Assembly: GCF_002160145.1 (NCBI RefSeq)
Contig: NZ_NFKA01000017.1
Coordinates: forward strand, 1 to 64,000
From: Gemmiger sp. An194
GTDB taxonomy: Bacteria > Bacillota > Clostridia > Oscillospirales > Ruminococcaceae
Reading direction: 5' to 3'
Length of the DNA: 64,000 bases
Shown here: in pieces, positions 42,962 through 52,150 of the stretch
Layout: every line of letters begins with the position of its first letter
Position numbering within the stretch: the stretch's first letter is position 1
The notes under the pieces: generated by a model
What the model was told of the DNA's origin: nothing
What the model saw: only the letters and a program-made list of their open reading frames with translations
The model's database searches: none
Translations under genes and position numbers: made by a program

Positions 42962-44707
42962 ATGTACAAACAACTCGCGCGATCCATTCGGGAGTACAAA
43001 TCCGTGTCCATCAAGGCGCCGGTCTTTGTGTCGCTGGAGGTGCTCATAGAATGCATCATCCCCTTTGTGATCGCCCAGCTGGTGAACCAGATCAAGGCGG
43101 GCTGCGGCTTTTCCACCATTCTGCAATATGGTGCGGTGCTGCTGGCCATGGCCGGCCTGTCGCTGTTTTTCGGCGTGCTGGCGGGCAAGTATGCGGCCAC
43201 CGCATCCTGCGGCTTTGCCCGCAATCTGCGCAAGGATATGTTCTATAAGATTCAGGACTATTCTTTCCAGAACATCGACAAATTTTCCACCTCGTCGCTG
43301 GTGACCCGTCTGACCACCGACATCACCAACGTGCAGATGGCCTACATGATGATCGTGCGCGCCGCCATCCGCTGCCCGCTGATGCTGGTGTTCTCGTTCA
43401 CCATGGCCTTTGTGATGGGCGGACGCATGGCGCTGATCTTTTTGCTGGTGGCCCCCATTCTGGGCATCGGCCTGTTCTGCGTCATCCGCACCGTAATGCC
43501 CCTGTTCAAGCGGGTGTTCAAAAAGTACGACGCGCTGAACAACTCCATTCAGGAGAACGTGCAGGGCATGCGGGTGGTCAAATCCTATGTGCGGGAGGAC
43601 TACGAGAAGAAGAAGTTCACCGCTGCCGCCGAGGACGTCTGCCGCGACTTCACCCAGGCGGAAAAGATTCTGGCCTTCAACAACCCCCTGATGCAGTTCA
43701 GCCTGTATGTGGTCATGGTTTTCGTGCTGTCCTTCGGGTCCTACACCATCATCACCACCCGGGGCATGGCGCTGGACGTGGGCCAGTTCTCGGCGCTGCT
43801 TACTTACAGCTTCCAGATCCTGAGCAGCCTGATGATGTTCTCCATGGTATTCGTAATGATCACCATGGCCAGCGAGTCCGCCCACCGTATTCTGGAGGTC
43901 ATTCAGGAGGAGAGCACCCTGAAAAGCCCCGAAAACGGCATCACCGAAGTGGCGGACGGTTCCATCGACTTTGACCATGTGAGCTTCAAGTATTCCGAGC
44001 ATGCCGAGCGCATGGCCCTGACCGACATCGACCTGCACATCAAGAGCGGCGAGACCATCGGCATCATCGGCGGCACCGGTTCCTCCAAGTCCTCGCTGAT
44101 CCAGCTGATCAGCCGTCTGTACGACGCCACCGAGGGCAGCGTGAAGGTGGGTGGCCGCGACGTGCGGGAGTACGATCTGGAGACGCTGCGCAACCAGGTG
44201 GCCGTGGTGCTGCAGAAGAACGTGCTGTTCAGCGGTACCATCAAGGAGAACCTGCGCTGGGGCAACAAGAACGCCACCGACGCCGAGCTGGAGGAGGCCT
44301 GCCGCCTGGCTCAGGCGGATGAGTTCATCCAGCGCTTCCCGGACAAATACGATACTTACATCGAGCAGGGCGGCTCCAACGTGTCCGGCGGTCAGAAGCA
44401 GCGCCTGTGCATCGCCCGGGCTCTGCTGAAAAAGCCCAAGGTGCTGATCCTGGACGACTCCACCAGCGCGGTGGATACCAAGACCGACGCGCTGATCCGC
44501 AAGGCCTTCCGGGAGTTCATCCCCGAGACCACCAAGATCATCATTGCCCAGCGTACCTCCTCGGTGGAGGACGCGGACCGCATCCTGGTGCTGGACGGCG
44601 GCGCCATCAGTGCCATCGGCACCCACAAGGAGCTGCTCGAGACCAGCGAGATCTATCGCGAGGTCTACACCTCGCAGAACAAGGCAGGAGGGCAGGAGAA
44701 TGCATAA
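42962..44707 (+). CDS. ABC exporter half-transporter A (degenerate ATP site)
   Basis: 581 residues. A six-helix transmembrane domain (to about 310) is followed by an NBD with Walker A GGTGSSKSS, signature NVSGGQKQR and Walker B LILDDSTSAVD. The residue normally occupied by catalytic Glu after Walker B is Asp (LDD instead of LDE), which marks the degenerate site of a heterodimeric exporter such as BmrCD or TM287/288. GAGGAGTG sets the ATG at 42962. The next gene overlaps by eight bases and encodes the partner. Confidence 0.92.
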   Translation: MYKQLARSIREYKSVSIKAPVFVSLEVLIECIIPFVIAQLVNQIKAGCGFSTILQYGAVLLAMAGLSLFFGVLAGKYAATASCGFARNLRKDMFYKIQDYSFQNIDKFSTSSLVTRLTTDITNVQMAYMMIVRAAIRCPLMLVFSFTMAFVMGGRMALIFLLVAPILGIGLFCVIRTVMPLFKRVFKKYDALNNSIQENVQGMRVVKSYVREDYEKKKFTAAAEDVCRDFTQAEKILAFNNPLMQFSLYVVMVFVLSFGSYTIITTRGMALDVGQFSALLTYSFQILSSLMMFSMVFVMITMASESAHRILEVIQEESTLKSPENGITEVADGSIDFDHVSFKYSEHAERMALTDIDLHIKSGETIGIIGGTGSSKSSLIQLISRLYDATEGSVKVGGRDVREYDLETLRNQVAVVLQKNVLFSGTIKENLRWGNKNATDAELEEACRLAQADEFIQRFPDKYDTYIEQGGSNVSGGQKQRLCIARALLKKPKVLILDDSTSAVDTKTDALIRKAFREFIPETTKIIIAQRTSSVEDADRILVLDGGAISAIGTHKELLETSEIYREVYTSQNKAGGQENA

Positions 44708-46598
44708 CAATCCGACCATCAGCAAGCAGGGCACCCTGCTGCGCATCTTCAAAACACTGTTCTCGTTCTATCCGGTCATGATGCCGGTGGTGGTGGCCTG
44801 CATTCTGTTCAGCGCCATCATCAGCTCGCTGCCTGCGGTGTTCATGCAGAAGGTCATCGCCGTGATCGAGGCCAACTGGCAGAGCGGCGACTGGGCCGCT
44901 GCCTCCGGTCAGGTTATGGGTCTGGTGAGCGTTCTGGTAGTGATGTATCTGCTGGCGCTCATCTCCGCCTTTACCTATACCCGGATGATGGCCATCATCA
45001 CCCAGGGCTTTCTGAAAAAGCTGCGTGTCAAGATGTTCAGCGGCATGCAGGATCTGCCCATTCGTTATTTCGACACCAACAACCACGGCGATATCATGAG
45101 CTACTACACCAACGATATCGATACCCTGCGGCAGCTGGTGTCCCAGAGCTTCCCCCAGATCACCATCACCCTGGTCACCATGACCAGCGTTACCTGCATC
45201 ATGCTGTATTACAGCCTGTGGATGACCCTTGTGGTGGTGGCCGGTGTGGCGGTCATGGCCTGGCTCACCAAAAAGGTGGGCGGCAACTCCGCCCGCTTCT
45301 TCCTGCGCCAGCAGGAGGCCATCGGCGCCATGGAGGGCTACGTGGAGGAGATGATGAACGGCCAGAAGGTGGTCAAGGTCTTCTGCCACGAGGAGGAGAG
45401 CAAGGCCGACTTCGACAAGCGCAATGATGAGCTGTTCCGCGCCGCCGAGAGCGCCAACAAGTTCGCCAACATTCTGGGCCCCATCCTGAACAACATGGGC
45501 AACGTGGTCTATGTGGTGGTGGCAGTGGCCGGCGGCTTTCTGCTCATGGCCGGCGTGCCCAACGTGAGCATTTCCGGCCTGGCGCTGAGCATCAGCATTG
45601 TGGTACCGTTCCTGAACATGACCAAGCAGTTTGCGGGCAGCATCATGCAGGTGTCCCAGCAGATCAACGCGGTGGTCATGGGCCTGGCGGGCGCCCAGCG
45701 CATCTTCACCCTGCTGGATGAAAAGCCCGAGGAGGACAACGGCTACGTGACCCTGGTGAACGCCAAGGAGAACGCGGACGGCAGCATGAGCGAGTGTGCC
45801 GAGCGTACCAACGTGTGGGCCTGGAAGCATCCCCACAGCGACGGTACCGTCACTTACACCCGGCTGCGGGGCGATGTGCGCCTGTTCGATGTGGACTTCG
45901 GCTACACCCCCAACAAGACCGTTCTGCACGATGTGACCCTGTATGCGGAGGCAGGACAGAAGGTGGCCTTTGTGGGTGCCACCGGCGCGGGCAAAACCAC
46001 CATCACCAACCTGATCAACCGCTTCTACGACATTGCCGACGGCAAGATCCGCTACGACGGCATCAACATCAACAAGATCAAGAAGGCGGACCTGCGCCGC
46101 AGCATGGGCATCGTGCTGCAGGACACCAACCTCTTCACCGGCACCGTGATGGAGAACATCCGTTACGGCAACCTGGACGCCACCGATGAGGAGTGCAAGG
46201 CCGCCGCGCTGCTGGCAGGCGCACACGACTTCATCACCCGCCTGCCGGAGGGCTACAACACCATGCTCACCAGCAACGGCGCGAACCTGTCTCAGGGGCA
46301 GCGGCAGCTGCTGGCCATCGCCCGGGCCGCGGTGGCGGACCCGCCGGTTATGATCATGGACGAGGCCACCAGCAGCATCGACACCCGCACCGAGGCCATT
46401 GTGCAGCGGGGCATGGATGCGCTGATGACCGGCCGCACCGTGTTCGTGATCGCTCACCGGCTTTCCACCGTAAAGAACGCCGATGTGATCATGGTGCTGG
46501 AGCAGGGCCGCATCATCGAGCGCGGCAACCACGAACAGCTGATCGCCCAGAAGGGCAAGTACTACCAGCTGTACACCGGTGCCTTCGAGCTGGAATAA
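44700..46598 (+). CDS. ABC exporter half-transporter B (catalytic partner)
   Basis: 632 residues. Six-helix transmembrane domain, then a linker of about 60 residues (DEKPEEDNGYVTLVNAKEN to RGDVRLFDVDF) longer than in half-transporter A. The NBD has Walker A GATGAGKTT, signature NLSQGQRQL and Walker B MIMDEATSSID with catalytic Glu, and H-loop VIAHRLS. Together the two would form an exporter of drugs, peptides or lipids. The ATG overlaps the stop of gene A. Confidence 0.93.
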   Translation: MHNNPTISKQGTLLRIFKTLFSFYPVMMPVVVACILFSAIISSLPAVFMQKVIAVIEANWQSGDWAAASGQVMGLVSVLVVMYLLALISAFTYTRMMAIITQGFLKKLRVKMFSGMQDLPIRYFDTNNHGDIMSYYTNDIDTLRQLVSQSFPQITITLVTMTSVTCIMLYYSLWMTLVVVAGVAVMAWLTKKVGGNSARFFLRQQEAIGAMEGYVEEMMNGQKVVKVFCHEEESKADFDKRNDELFRAAESANKFANILGPILNNMGNVVYVVVAVAGGFLLMAGVPNVSISGLALSISIVVPFLNMTKQFAGSIMQVSQQINAVVMGLAGAQRIFTLLDEKPEEDNGYVTLVNAKENADGSMSECAERTNVWAWKHPHSDGTVTYTRLRGDVRLFDVDFGYTPNKTVLHDVTLYAEAGQKVAFVGATGAGKTTITNLINRFYDIADGKIRYDGININKIKKADLRRSMGIVLQDTNLFTGTVMENIRYGNLDATDEECKAAALLAGAHDFITRLPEGYNTMLTSNGANLSQGQRQLLAIARAAVADPPVMIMDEATSSIDTRTEAIVQRGMDALMTGRTVFVIAHRLSTVKNADVIMVLEQGRIIERGNHEQLIAQKGKYYQLYTGAFELE

Positions 46599-46621
46599 CT
46601 GCAGGATTGTGCGCAGTTTGG

Positions 46622-46658
46622 CGGAGTCGCCCTGATTTTTTGGGGCGGCTCCCTTTTT
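46622..46658 (+). terminator. Terminator of the ABC exporter operon
   Basis: GGAG-GCCC pairs with GGGC-CTCC in an interrupted stem, and CTTTTTG follows. Confidence 0.7.
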
Positions 46659-46772
46659 GTTGCCCGGTGGCTTTTCAAATGCCGGAATCGTGGTATAATA
46701 GCCAGTAAGAAATGACTCACCGCAGCGCCTCCCCCGGCGGGCAGTGCTGCGGAGATAAGGAGATAGAAAGCA

Positions 46773-48164
46773 ATGATTACAAAGGAACTGCGGGCCGCGG
46801 TGGATGCATTTGTGGCCGCCAATGAAGAAAATGTTGTGCGCGACATCAAGCGCCTGGTGGATATCAACAGCGTGGAGGGCACCCCGGAGCCGGGCAAGCC
46901 CTTCGGCGCGGGCCCTGCCGCCGCACTGGACGAGGCGCTGAAGATCGCCGCCGAGATGGGCCTTTCCACCAATAACTGCGAGGGCTACATGGGCTGGGCC
47001 GAGCTGCCCGGCGAGACCGACAAGCAGATCGCCACCATCACCCACCTGGACGTGGTGCCCCAGGGCAACGGTTGGACCGCCGATCCCTTCGACATGCAGG
47101 TGCGGGAGGGCTGGATCATCGGCCGCGGCGTGGCCGACGACAAGGGCCCCAGTGTGCTGTGCCTGTACGCCCTGAAATTCCTCAAGGAGCATAACGTGCC
47201 CCTGAAGTACGGCGTGCGCGCGCTGCTGGGCGCCAACGAGGAGACCGGCATGGAGGATGTGGAGTACTACCTGAAGAACTACCCCGCTCCCGATTTCTGC
47301 TTCTCCCCGGATGCCGAGTTCCCGGTGTGCAACGGCGAGAAGGGTGGCTTCAACGGCTACCTGGTTTCCAAGAAGCTGGAGAACGGCAACATTCTGGAGT
47401 TCACCGGCGGCGTGGCCCACAACGTGGTGCCCGACCGTGCCTCCTGCCTGGTGAAGGCAGACTTCGCCGCTCTCAGTGAGCGGGAGGGCATCACTCTGGA
47501 AGAAGAGAATGGCGCGGTGCGCATCCGCGGCTGGGGCAAGGGCGGCCATGCGGCCATGCCTCAGAACACCGTGAACTCCATCGGCCTGATCGTGGATTAC
47601 CTGCTGGACAATCATCTGGTCACCGCCGAAGAGGAGGAGTTCCTGACCTACCTGCGCAAGCTGCACAGCAACACCGACGGCAGCGGCGTGGGCATCGCCG
47701 CCAGCGATGACGCCTTCGATCCGCTGACCATCATCGGCGGCATGATCGAGCTGAAGGACGGCCGCCTGTGGCAGGATGTGGACAGCCGCTTCCCCACCAG
47801 CATCACCGGCGAGGAGATCAAGGCCCGGCTGGAGGCGGCCTCCGAGGGCTGCGCCACCGTGGAACAGGCCACCTGGCGGGTGCCCTTCTACATCAGCGCC
47901 GACGCCGCACCCATCCAGGCGCTGATCGAGACCTACAACGAGGTCACCGGCGAGAACGCCAAGCCCTTCACCATGGGCGGCGGCACCTACGCCCGTCACT
48001 TCCCCAAGGCAGTGAGCTTCGGTCCCGAGCGGCTGGACACCGTGCTGCCCGAGTTCGGCGGCCCCATGCACGGCGCCAACGAGGCGGCCAACATCGCCCA
48101 GCTGATGCAGGCGCTCAAGATCTACATCCTGGCCATCCTGAAGCTGGAGACCATCGAGCTGTAA
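46773..48164 (+). CDS. M20-family dipeptidase (PepV-like)
   Basis: 463 residues. Zinc dipeptidase of the PepV/carnosinase type. Metal ligands are in THLDVVP (His, Asp), GVADDKGP (Asp), ANEETG (Glu pair, one the general base), and a C-terminal MHGANE. The lid domain interrupts the catalytic domain between about 185 and 370. It would split dipeptides taken up from protein. An extended -10 (TGGTATAAT) precedes the gene by about 70 bases. Confidence 0.93.
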   Translation: MITKELRAAVDAFVAANEENVVRDIKRLVDINSVEGTPEPGKPFGAGPAAALDEALKIAAEMGLSTNNCEGYMGWAELPGETDKQIATITHLDVVPQGNGWTADPFDMQVREGWIIGRGVADDKGPSVLCLYALKFLKEHNVPLKYGVRALLGANEETGMEDVEYYLKNYPAPDFCFSPDAEFPVCNGEKGGFNGYLVSKKLENGNILEFTGGVAHNVVPDRASCLVKADFAALSEREGITLEEENGAVRIRGWGKGGHAAMPQNTVNSIGLIVDYLLDNHLVTAEEEEFLTYLRKLHSNTDGSGVGIAASDDAFDPLTIIGGMIELKDGRLWQDVDSRFPTSITGEEIKARLEAASEGCATVEQATWRVPFYISADAAPIQALIETYNEVTGENAKPFTMGGGTYARHFPKAVSFGPERLDTVLPEFGGPMHGANEAANIAQLMQALKIYILAILKLETIEL

Positions 48165-48183
48165 TCCGGCAAAACAGCCTTGC

Positions 48184-48217
48184 AGCCGGGGCGGACAGAA
48201 CACCGCCCCGGCTTTTT
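48184..48217 (+). terminator. Terminator of the dipeptidase gene
   Basis: AGCCGGGGCGG pairs with CCGCCCCGGC; TTTTT follows. The T-run overlaps the region just upstream of the tetR -35 box. Confidence 0.9.
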
Positions 48218-48219
48218 GC

Positions 48220-48248
48220 TTGACAAGACGAGGAAAACCCTGTATGAT
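48220..48248 (+). promoter_or_regulatory. Promoter of the TetR gene
   Basis: TTGACA, a 17-base spacer and TATGAT. The start falls about 25 bases before the ATG at 48281, which supports that start over an upstream ATG. Confidence 0.8.
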
Positions 48249-48280
48249 GAACAGTGTTCAAGATGAAAGGCAGGAGCGCC

Positions 48281-48838
48281 ATGAATAAAGTGATCACATC
48301 CCGCGAGGAGCTGCTGGCCGCCAGCAAGAGCATTGCCGCCAGTCAGGGCCTGGCCGCACTGAACATGCGGGCAGTGGCCGCTGCCGCCAACGTGGCGGTG
48401 GGCTCGGTGTACAATTATTTTCCCAGCAAAGCAGAGCTGGTCACCGCCACGGTGCAGGACATCTGGCGGGGGATCTTCCACGCGGCGGGCAGCTGCACCC
48501 AGAGCGGGGATTTCTGTGCCTGTGTGGAGTGGCTGTTCCACAGCATCCGTACCGGGGCAGCGGAATATCCGGATTTTCTGCGGGCTCATATGAGCGGCTT
48601 TGCTGCCCAGGACCGGAAAAAGGCCCGGCAGACCATGGAAGAGGCCTTTGGCCACATGCGTGCCAGCCTGGAGCAGGTGCTGGAGCGGGACGAAAAGGTG
48701 CGGCCGGATGCCTTCGGGCAGGATCTGACCCGGCAGCAGTTTGTGGCGTTTGTGTTCTCCGGCCTGATGGCAGGGCTTGCCCGGGAGGACACCGACTGCG
48801 CGGTGCTGCTGGCGGTGATCCGGCGGGTACTGTACTGA
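48281..48838 (+). CDS. TetR-family transcriptional regulator
   Basis: 185 residues. N-terminal TetR helix-turn-helix, MRAVAAAANVAVGSVYNYFPSKAELV (about 28-53), then a helical ligand domain. AGGAG six bases upstream of the ATG. It lies 110 bases before the DUF2871 gene in the same orientation and may control it, or itself. Confidence 0.9.
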   Translation: MNKVITSREELLAASKSIAASQGLAALNMRAVAAAANVAVGSVYNYFPSKAELVTATVQDIWRGIFHAAGSCTQSGDFCACVEWLFHSIRTGAAEYPDFLRAHMSGFAAQDRKKARQTMEEAFGHMRASLEQVLERDEKVRPDAFGQDLTRQQFVAFVFSGLMAGLAREDTDCAVLLAVIRRVLY

Positions 48839-48948
48839 CCAAATATTCTGCGCCGCCCCGGCGGGAGCGGCGCGGCTTTTTCATAAATTCTGAACCGCGT
48901 TCAAAATCAACTGAAATGGGCCAACGGCCCGGAAAGAGGGAACCCCTT

Positions 48949-49368
48949 ATGAAAAAACTCATCAATACCGCATTCGGCTACGCCATCGCCTCTATGGCCT
49001 TCGGCGTGTTCTACCGGGAATTCACCAAGTGGAACGGCTTTGCCGGCAAGACCACTCTGGCGGTGAACCACCTGCATCTGTTCGCGCTGGGCACGGTGCT
49101 GTTTCTGGTGCTGGCGCTCTTCGCCAAGACCACCAGCCTGACTGCTCAGCCCATGTTCCGCCGCTTTTACGGCCTTTACAACGTGGCGCTGCCCTTCATG
49201 ACCGTGATGTTCACCGTGCGTGGCGTTGTGCAGGTGCTGGGCATCTCGCTGAGCAGCGGAGCGGACGCGGCCATCAGCGGCATCGCGGGCATCGGCCATC
49301 TTCTGATGGGCGTGTCCATCGTGATGCTGTTCCTGGCGCTGAAGGCCGTGGCCAAGACCGAGGAATAA
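48949..49368 (+). CDS. DUF2871 membrane protein
   Basis: 139 residues, four hydrophobic helices. Segments MAFGVFYREFTKWNGF and LAVNHLHLFALGTVLFLVLALFAKT match the DUF2871 family (unknown function, common in Firmicutes next to TetR genes). AGAGGG lies before the ATG. Its terminator has been split by the adjacent IS. Confidence 0.85.
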   Translation: MKKLINTAFGYAIASMAFGVFYREFTKWNGFAGKTTLAVNHLHLFALGTVLFLVLALFAKTTSLTAQPMFRRFYGLYNVALPFMTVMFTVRGVVQVLGISLSSGADAAISGIAGIGHLLMGVSIVMLFLALKAVAKTEE

Positions 49369-49374
49369 GAAAAC

Positions 49375-49399
49375 AAAAAAGCGGGCGGTTCCGAAGCTT
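49375..49399 (+). terminator. Left half of a terminator split by the IS
   Basis: GCGGGCGGTTCCGAAG (49381-49396) is the exact reverse complement of 50695-50710 on the far side of the IS. With one CTT copy removed the two join to a perfect palindrome after an A-run and before TTTG, a normal terminator. CTT at 49397-49399 is the target duplication. Confidence 0.85.
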
Positions 49400-49443
49400 T
49401 GAAGTGACCCCGAAAAGTTAGACAATATTTTTGAAGAAATTGT

Positions 49444-50193
49444 TCAAGCAACCGAGAGGGCTTGTTGTCTGTGAAGAGCAGGCGGCAAGCCCTTTAGTTT
49501 TATCTTGATTCTGCGGTTATTGTAGTAATCCAGATAGTCCACCAGTTCCTGCTTGAAGTGTTCCAGGGAATCGAATTTTTGCAGGTACAGCAGTTCACTT
49601 TTGAGTAAGCCAAAGAAATTCTCCATGACGGCATTGTCCAGGCAGTTGCCCTTACGGCTCATGCTCTGGCGAATCCCTTTCCTCCTGATCATGTGTTGGT
49701 ATTTCTTGTGCTGATACTGCCAGCCTTGATCAGAATGGAGGATCAATCCTGTTCCGTCGGGTATCATCTCAAACGCCTTCTCCAGCATGGAAGTTATCAT
49801 ACCCAATACTGGCCGGTCAGAGATGGTATAGCTGACCAGATAACCGTTGTGCAAATCCAAAATGGGCGAGAGATACATCTTCTGTCCAAACAGACTGAAC
49901 TCGGTTACATCGGTCACCCATTTCTGGTTTGGCTTTTCCGCATAGAAGTTCCGGTTCAGCAGATTAGGGGCAAGTTTTCCCACTTCGCCCTTGTAAGAAC
50001 GATATTTCTTGATTCTGACACGGCAAACCAGCCCCAACCCCTTCATAAGCCGCTGGACTGTCTTGTGGTTCATGGAAAATCCACGGTTATGTAACTCAGT
50101 TGTGATACGGCGGTATCCGTACCGTCCTTTGTTCTCATGGTAAATCGCGGCAATTTCTGCCTTGGCTTCCTTGTATTTGTCTGGAACCCTCAT
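49444..50193 (-). CDS. IS3-family transposase OrfB
   Basis: 249 residues from the first ATG. The open frame continues upstream to the frameshift site near 50292 (VQKLRHEFSLDLLLTIAQLP, then RATFYYHLKRMRVPDK), so the natural product is probably OrfAB. The rve integrase domain has the DDE triad: Asp in WVTDVTEF, Asp in LHSDQGWQYQ and Glu in NAVMENFFGLLKSE. The HTH_21 segment YGYRRITTELHNRG precedes it. It catalyses transposition of the element. Confidence 0.93.
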   Translation of the reverse strand: MRVPDKYKEAKAEIAAIYHENKGRYGYRRITTELHNRGFSMNHKTVQRLMKGLGLVCRVRIKKYRSYKGEVGKLAPNLLNRNFYAEKPNQKWVTDVTEFSLFGQKMYLSPILDLHNGYLVSYTISDRPVLGMITSMLEKAFEMIPDGTGLILHSDQGWQYQHKKYQHMIRRKGIRQSMSRKGNCLDNAVMENFFGLLKSELLYLQKFDSLEHFKQELVDYLDYYNNRRIKIKLKGLPPALHRQQALSVA

Positions 50194-50282
50194 CCGCTTC
50201 AGATGGTAGTAGAAGGTCGCACGAGGAAGTTGAGCGATTGTGAGCAGAAGGTCCAGCGAGAACTCATGCCTCAGTTTTTGAA

Positions 50283-50633
50283 CTACCTGCGCTTTTTGCG
50301 CTGGCGTCGCTCTTCTTCCAAAACCAAGGCTTGCAAGTTTTTTAGGTATGCATTTTCCGCTCGCAGCCGCTGCACTTCGGCAAGCAAGTCCTCTTCTACT
50401 TTGCTGGATAGCTTCTTTGGCCTGCCTGTGCTTCTGCGCCCTCTGCGCTCCACCTCAAGACCTTCCGGCCCCTCTTCCAAATAAATCCGTTCCCAGCTTT
50501 GGATGCGGTCATGTCCTTGAACTTCATAAATTCTGGCAGCCTCCTGATAGCTTAGTCCCTCTTGTATGACCGCCTCTACTACCTGCTTCTTGAATTCTGG
50601 TGTATAGCGTTTGTTTGGTATTCCTTTCGGCAT
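50283..50633 (-). CDS. IS3-family transposase OrfA
   Basis: 116 residues from the ATG at 50633 (MPKGIPNKRYTPEFKKQ). Helix-turn-helix of the HTH_Tnp_1 type near the N-terminus binds the ends. A leucine-zipper-like helix follows (EEDLLAEVQRLRAENAYLKNLQALVLEE). The slippery heptamer C AAA AAG lies at 50292-50298 on the minus strand, three codons before the stop, positioned for -1 frameshifting into OrfB. The ATG is close to the right-end hairpin, which may limit translation. Confidence 0.9.
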   Translation of the reverse strand: MPKGIPNKRYTPEFKKQVVEAVIQEGLSYQEAARIYEVQGHDRIQSWERIYLEEGPEGLEVERRGRRSTGRPKKLSSKVEEDLLAEVQRLRAENAYLKNLQALVLEEERRQRKKRR

Positions 50634-50694
50634 AGTAAAGCACCCCATTTGTTATTCAGTATATCATACTGTCTAACAAATGGGGTGCAGTTCA

Positions 50695-50713
50695 CTTCGG
50701 AACCGCCCGCTTT
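50695..50713 (+). terminator. Right half of the split terminator
   Basis: CTTCGGAACCGCCCGC followed by TTTG, complementary to the sequence before the IS. It also lies at the 3' side of the minus-strand gene that ends at 50730. Confidence 0.8.
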
Positions 50714-50729
50714 GCTGTGCGAGGAAAAA

Positions 50730-51929
50730 TTACTTGGTGTAGTTGTCGAAGTAGCCCTGCACCAGAATGATGGGGGTGCCCTTATCGCCGCTGCCGCTGG
50801 TCAGATCGCACAGGCTGCCGATCAGGTCGGTGAGGCGGCGGGGAGTGGTGCCCTGGCTGGCCATGTTGCCGGTCAGGCTCTCGGCCTTCTCGTCCTTCTC
50901 CCGGATGGCCTTGGAGATGGCATCCTTCAGTTCCTGGCCGGAGAGGTTGGCGAAGTCGTTGTCGGCCAGATACTTCAGTTTCAGCTCGTTGGGGGTGCCC
51001 TCCAGACCGGCGGTGTAGCCGGGGGAGACAACGGGGTCGGCCAGCTCCCAGATCTTGCCCATGGGGTCCTTGAAGGCGCCGTCGCCGTAGACCATTACCT
51101 CAACGTGCTTGCCGGTGGCGTCCAGAATCCGCTGCTGGATGTCGTCCACCAGCTCCTGGCAGTGGATGGGGAACAGCTTCACGGTCTCCTCGGTGGCCTT
51201 GTTGGAGCCCAGCAGGCCGTAGGCGTCGTTGTAGCCGCTGCCGTTCACGGGGGCGGTCATCAGCTCATCCAGGCTGAGCACCTTTTCGGCACCGGCGGCG
51301 GTCAGCAGCCGCTTGGTGCGCTTGCGGGTGTGGATGTCGCAGTTGAGCACGTTCTTGGTGTAGTCCAGAATGGCACGGGGGTTGTTGGCGAAGATGATCT
51401 CGGCCTTCGCGCCCGCACCCTCGATCACGCTGCGGTAGTACTCCACGTAGTCCACGCCGGTGAAGGTGTGCTTTTTGTAGCCGAACAGCTCCCGGTAGCG
51501 CTCCTCGCTGAGCACATCGCTCCAGGGGTTCACGCCGGAGGCATCCAGCTCATCCTCGCTGATCAGATGGTTGCCCACCTCGTCGGAGGGGTAGCTGAGC
51601 ATCAGAACAACCTTTTCGCAGCCTGCGGCAATGCCCTTCAGGCAGATGGCGAAGCGGTTGCGGCTCAGAATGGGGAAGATCACACCCAACGTGCCGCCGC
51701 CGAATTTTTCCTTCACATCCTGGGCGATGTTCTCCACCGAGGCGTAGTTGCCCTGGCTGCGGGCCACAACGGCCTCGGTCACGGCGATCACATCACGGTC
51801 GCGCAGGCAGAAGCCCTCGCTGTTTGCGGCGGACAGAACGGAATCCACCACGATGCTGGCCAGGTCGTCGCCCTGGCGGATGATCGGGGCGCGGATGCCC
51901 CGGGATACAGTGCCAACCAAACGTTCCAT
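50730..51929 (-). CDS. CofE-like (F420-0:glutamate ligase family) protein
   Basis: 399 residues. N-terminal half resembles the F420 gamma-glutamyl ligase fold (DVIAVTEAVVARSQG, GVIFPILSRNRFAICLKGIA, DAYGLLGSNKATEETVKLFP, VMVYGDGAFKDP). Gut Clostridia do not make F420 as far as known, so the substrate is probably different. AGAAGGAGA is upstream of the ATG. It is followed by a terminator that the IS has split, which may let transcripts run on. Confidence 0.75.
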   Translation of the reverse strand: MERLVGTVSRGIRAPIIRQGDDLASIVVDSVLSAANSEGFCLRDRDVIAVTEAVVARSQGNYASVENIAQDVKEKFGGGTLGVIFPILSRNRFAICLKGIAAGCEKVVLMLSYPSDEVGNHLISEDELDASGVNPWSDVLSEERYRELFGYKKHTFTGVDYVEYYRSVIEGAGAKAEIIFANNPRAILDYTKNVLNCDIHTRKRTKRLLTAAGAEKVLSLDELMTAPVNGSGYNDAYGLLGSNKATEETVKLFPIHCQELVDDIQQRILDATGKHVEVMVYGDGAFKDPMGKIWELADPVVSPGYTAGLEGTPNELKLKYLADNDFANLSGQELKDAISKAIREKDEKAESLTGNMASQGTTPRRLTDLIGSLCDLTSGSGDKGTPIILVQGYFDNYTK

Positions 51930-52092
51930 AAAAGCTGTCTCCTTCTGTGTTTCATTTCAGCACGCGGGGACAGAGTTGCCCGCGCGCGGGGAAGTCCTCT
52001 TCCATTATAAGGTCCGGGCCGGGGCTTGTAAATCGTTTTGCGGCAAAAAGGAGAATGCGTCGGCTTTCAACAGAAAATACGGCAGAGTGTGG

Positions 52093-52130
52093 AAAACGCG
52101 CCCCCGGAACCAGACGGTTCCGGGGGCGCG
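52093..52130 (-). terminator. Terminator of the DUF1846 gene
   Basis: CGCGCCCCCGGAACC pairs with GGTTCCGGGGGCGCG around a four-base loop; on the minus strand TTTTCC follows. Confidence 0.85.
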
Positions 52131-52150
52131 CTGTGCGTCGGTTATAAAAA

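Larger units (their letters stand above)
49400..50694 (-). mobile_element. IS3-family (IS150-like) insertion sequence, 1295 bp
   Basis: Complete element. The left end, TGAAGTGACCCC...GTTAGACAATAT, and the inverted right end, TGAACTGCACCCC...GTTAGACAGTAT, match over about 28 bases with a few differences. Flanking CTT at 49397-49399 and 50695-50697 is a 3-bp target duplication, usual in this family. It encodes OrfA and OrfB in overlapping frames with a slippery site. Both frames are intact, so it may be active. The right end also holds a long hairpin whose sequence recurs alone at 63260-63320. Confidence 0.93.

Noticed and set aside
44052-44111. Walker A GGTGSSKSS as a dead ATP site
   Set aside because: Ser in this position occurs in functional exporters; the Asp in place of the Walker B Glu is the better sign of degeneracy.
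44607-48203. 1198-codon minus-strand open frame across the ABC exporter and dipeptidase genes
   Set aside because: Low-complexity His/Gln/Val composition, no ribosome-binding site or motif, and opposite to genes with clear Walker and metal-binding motifs.
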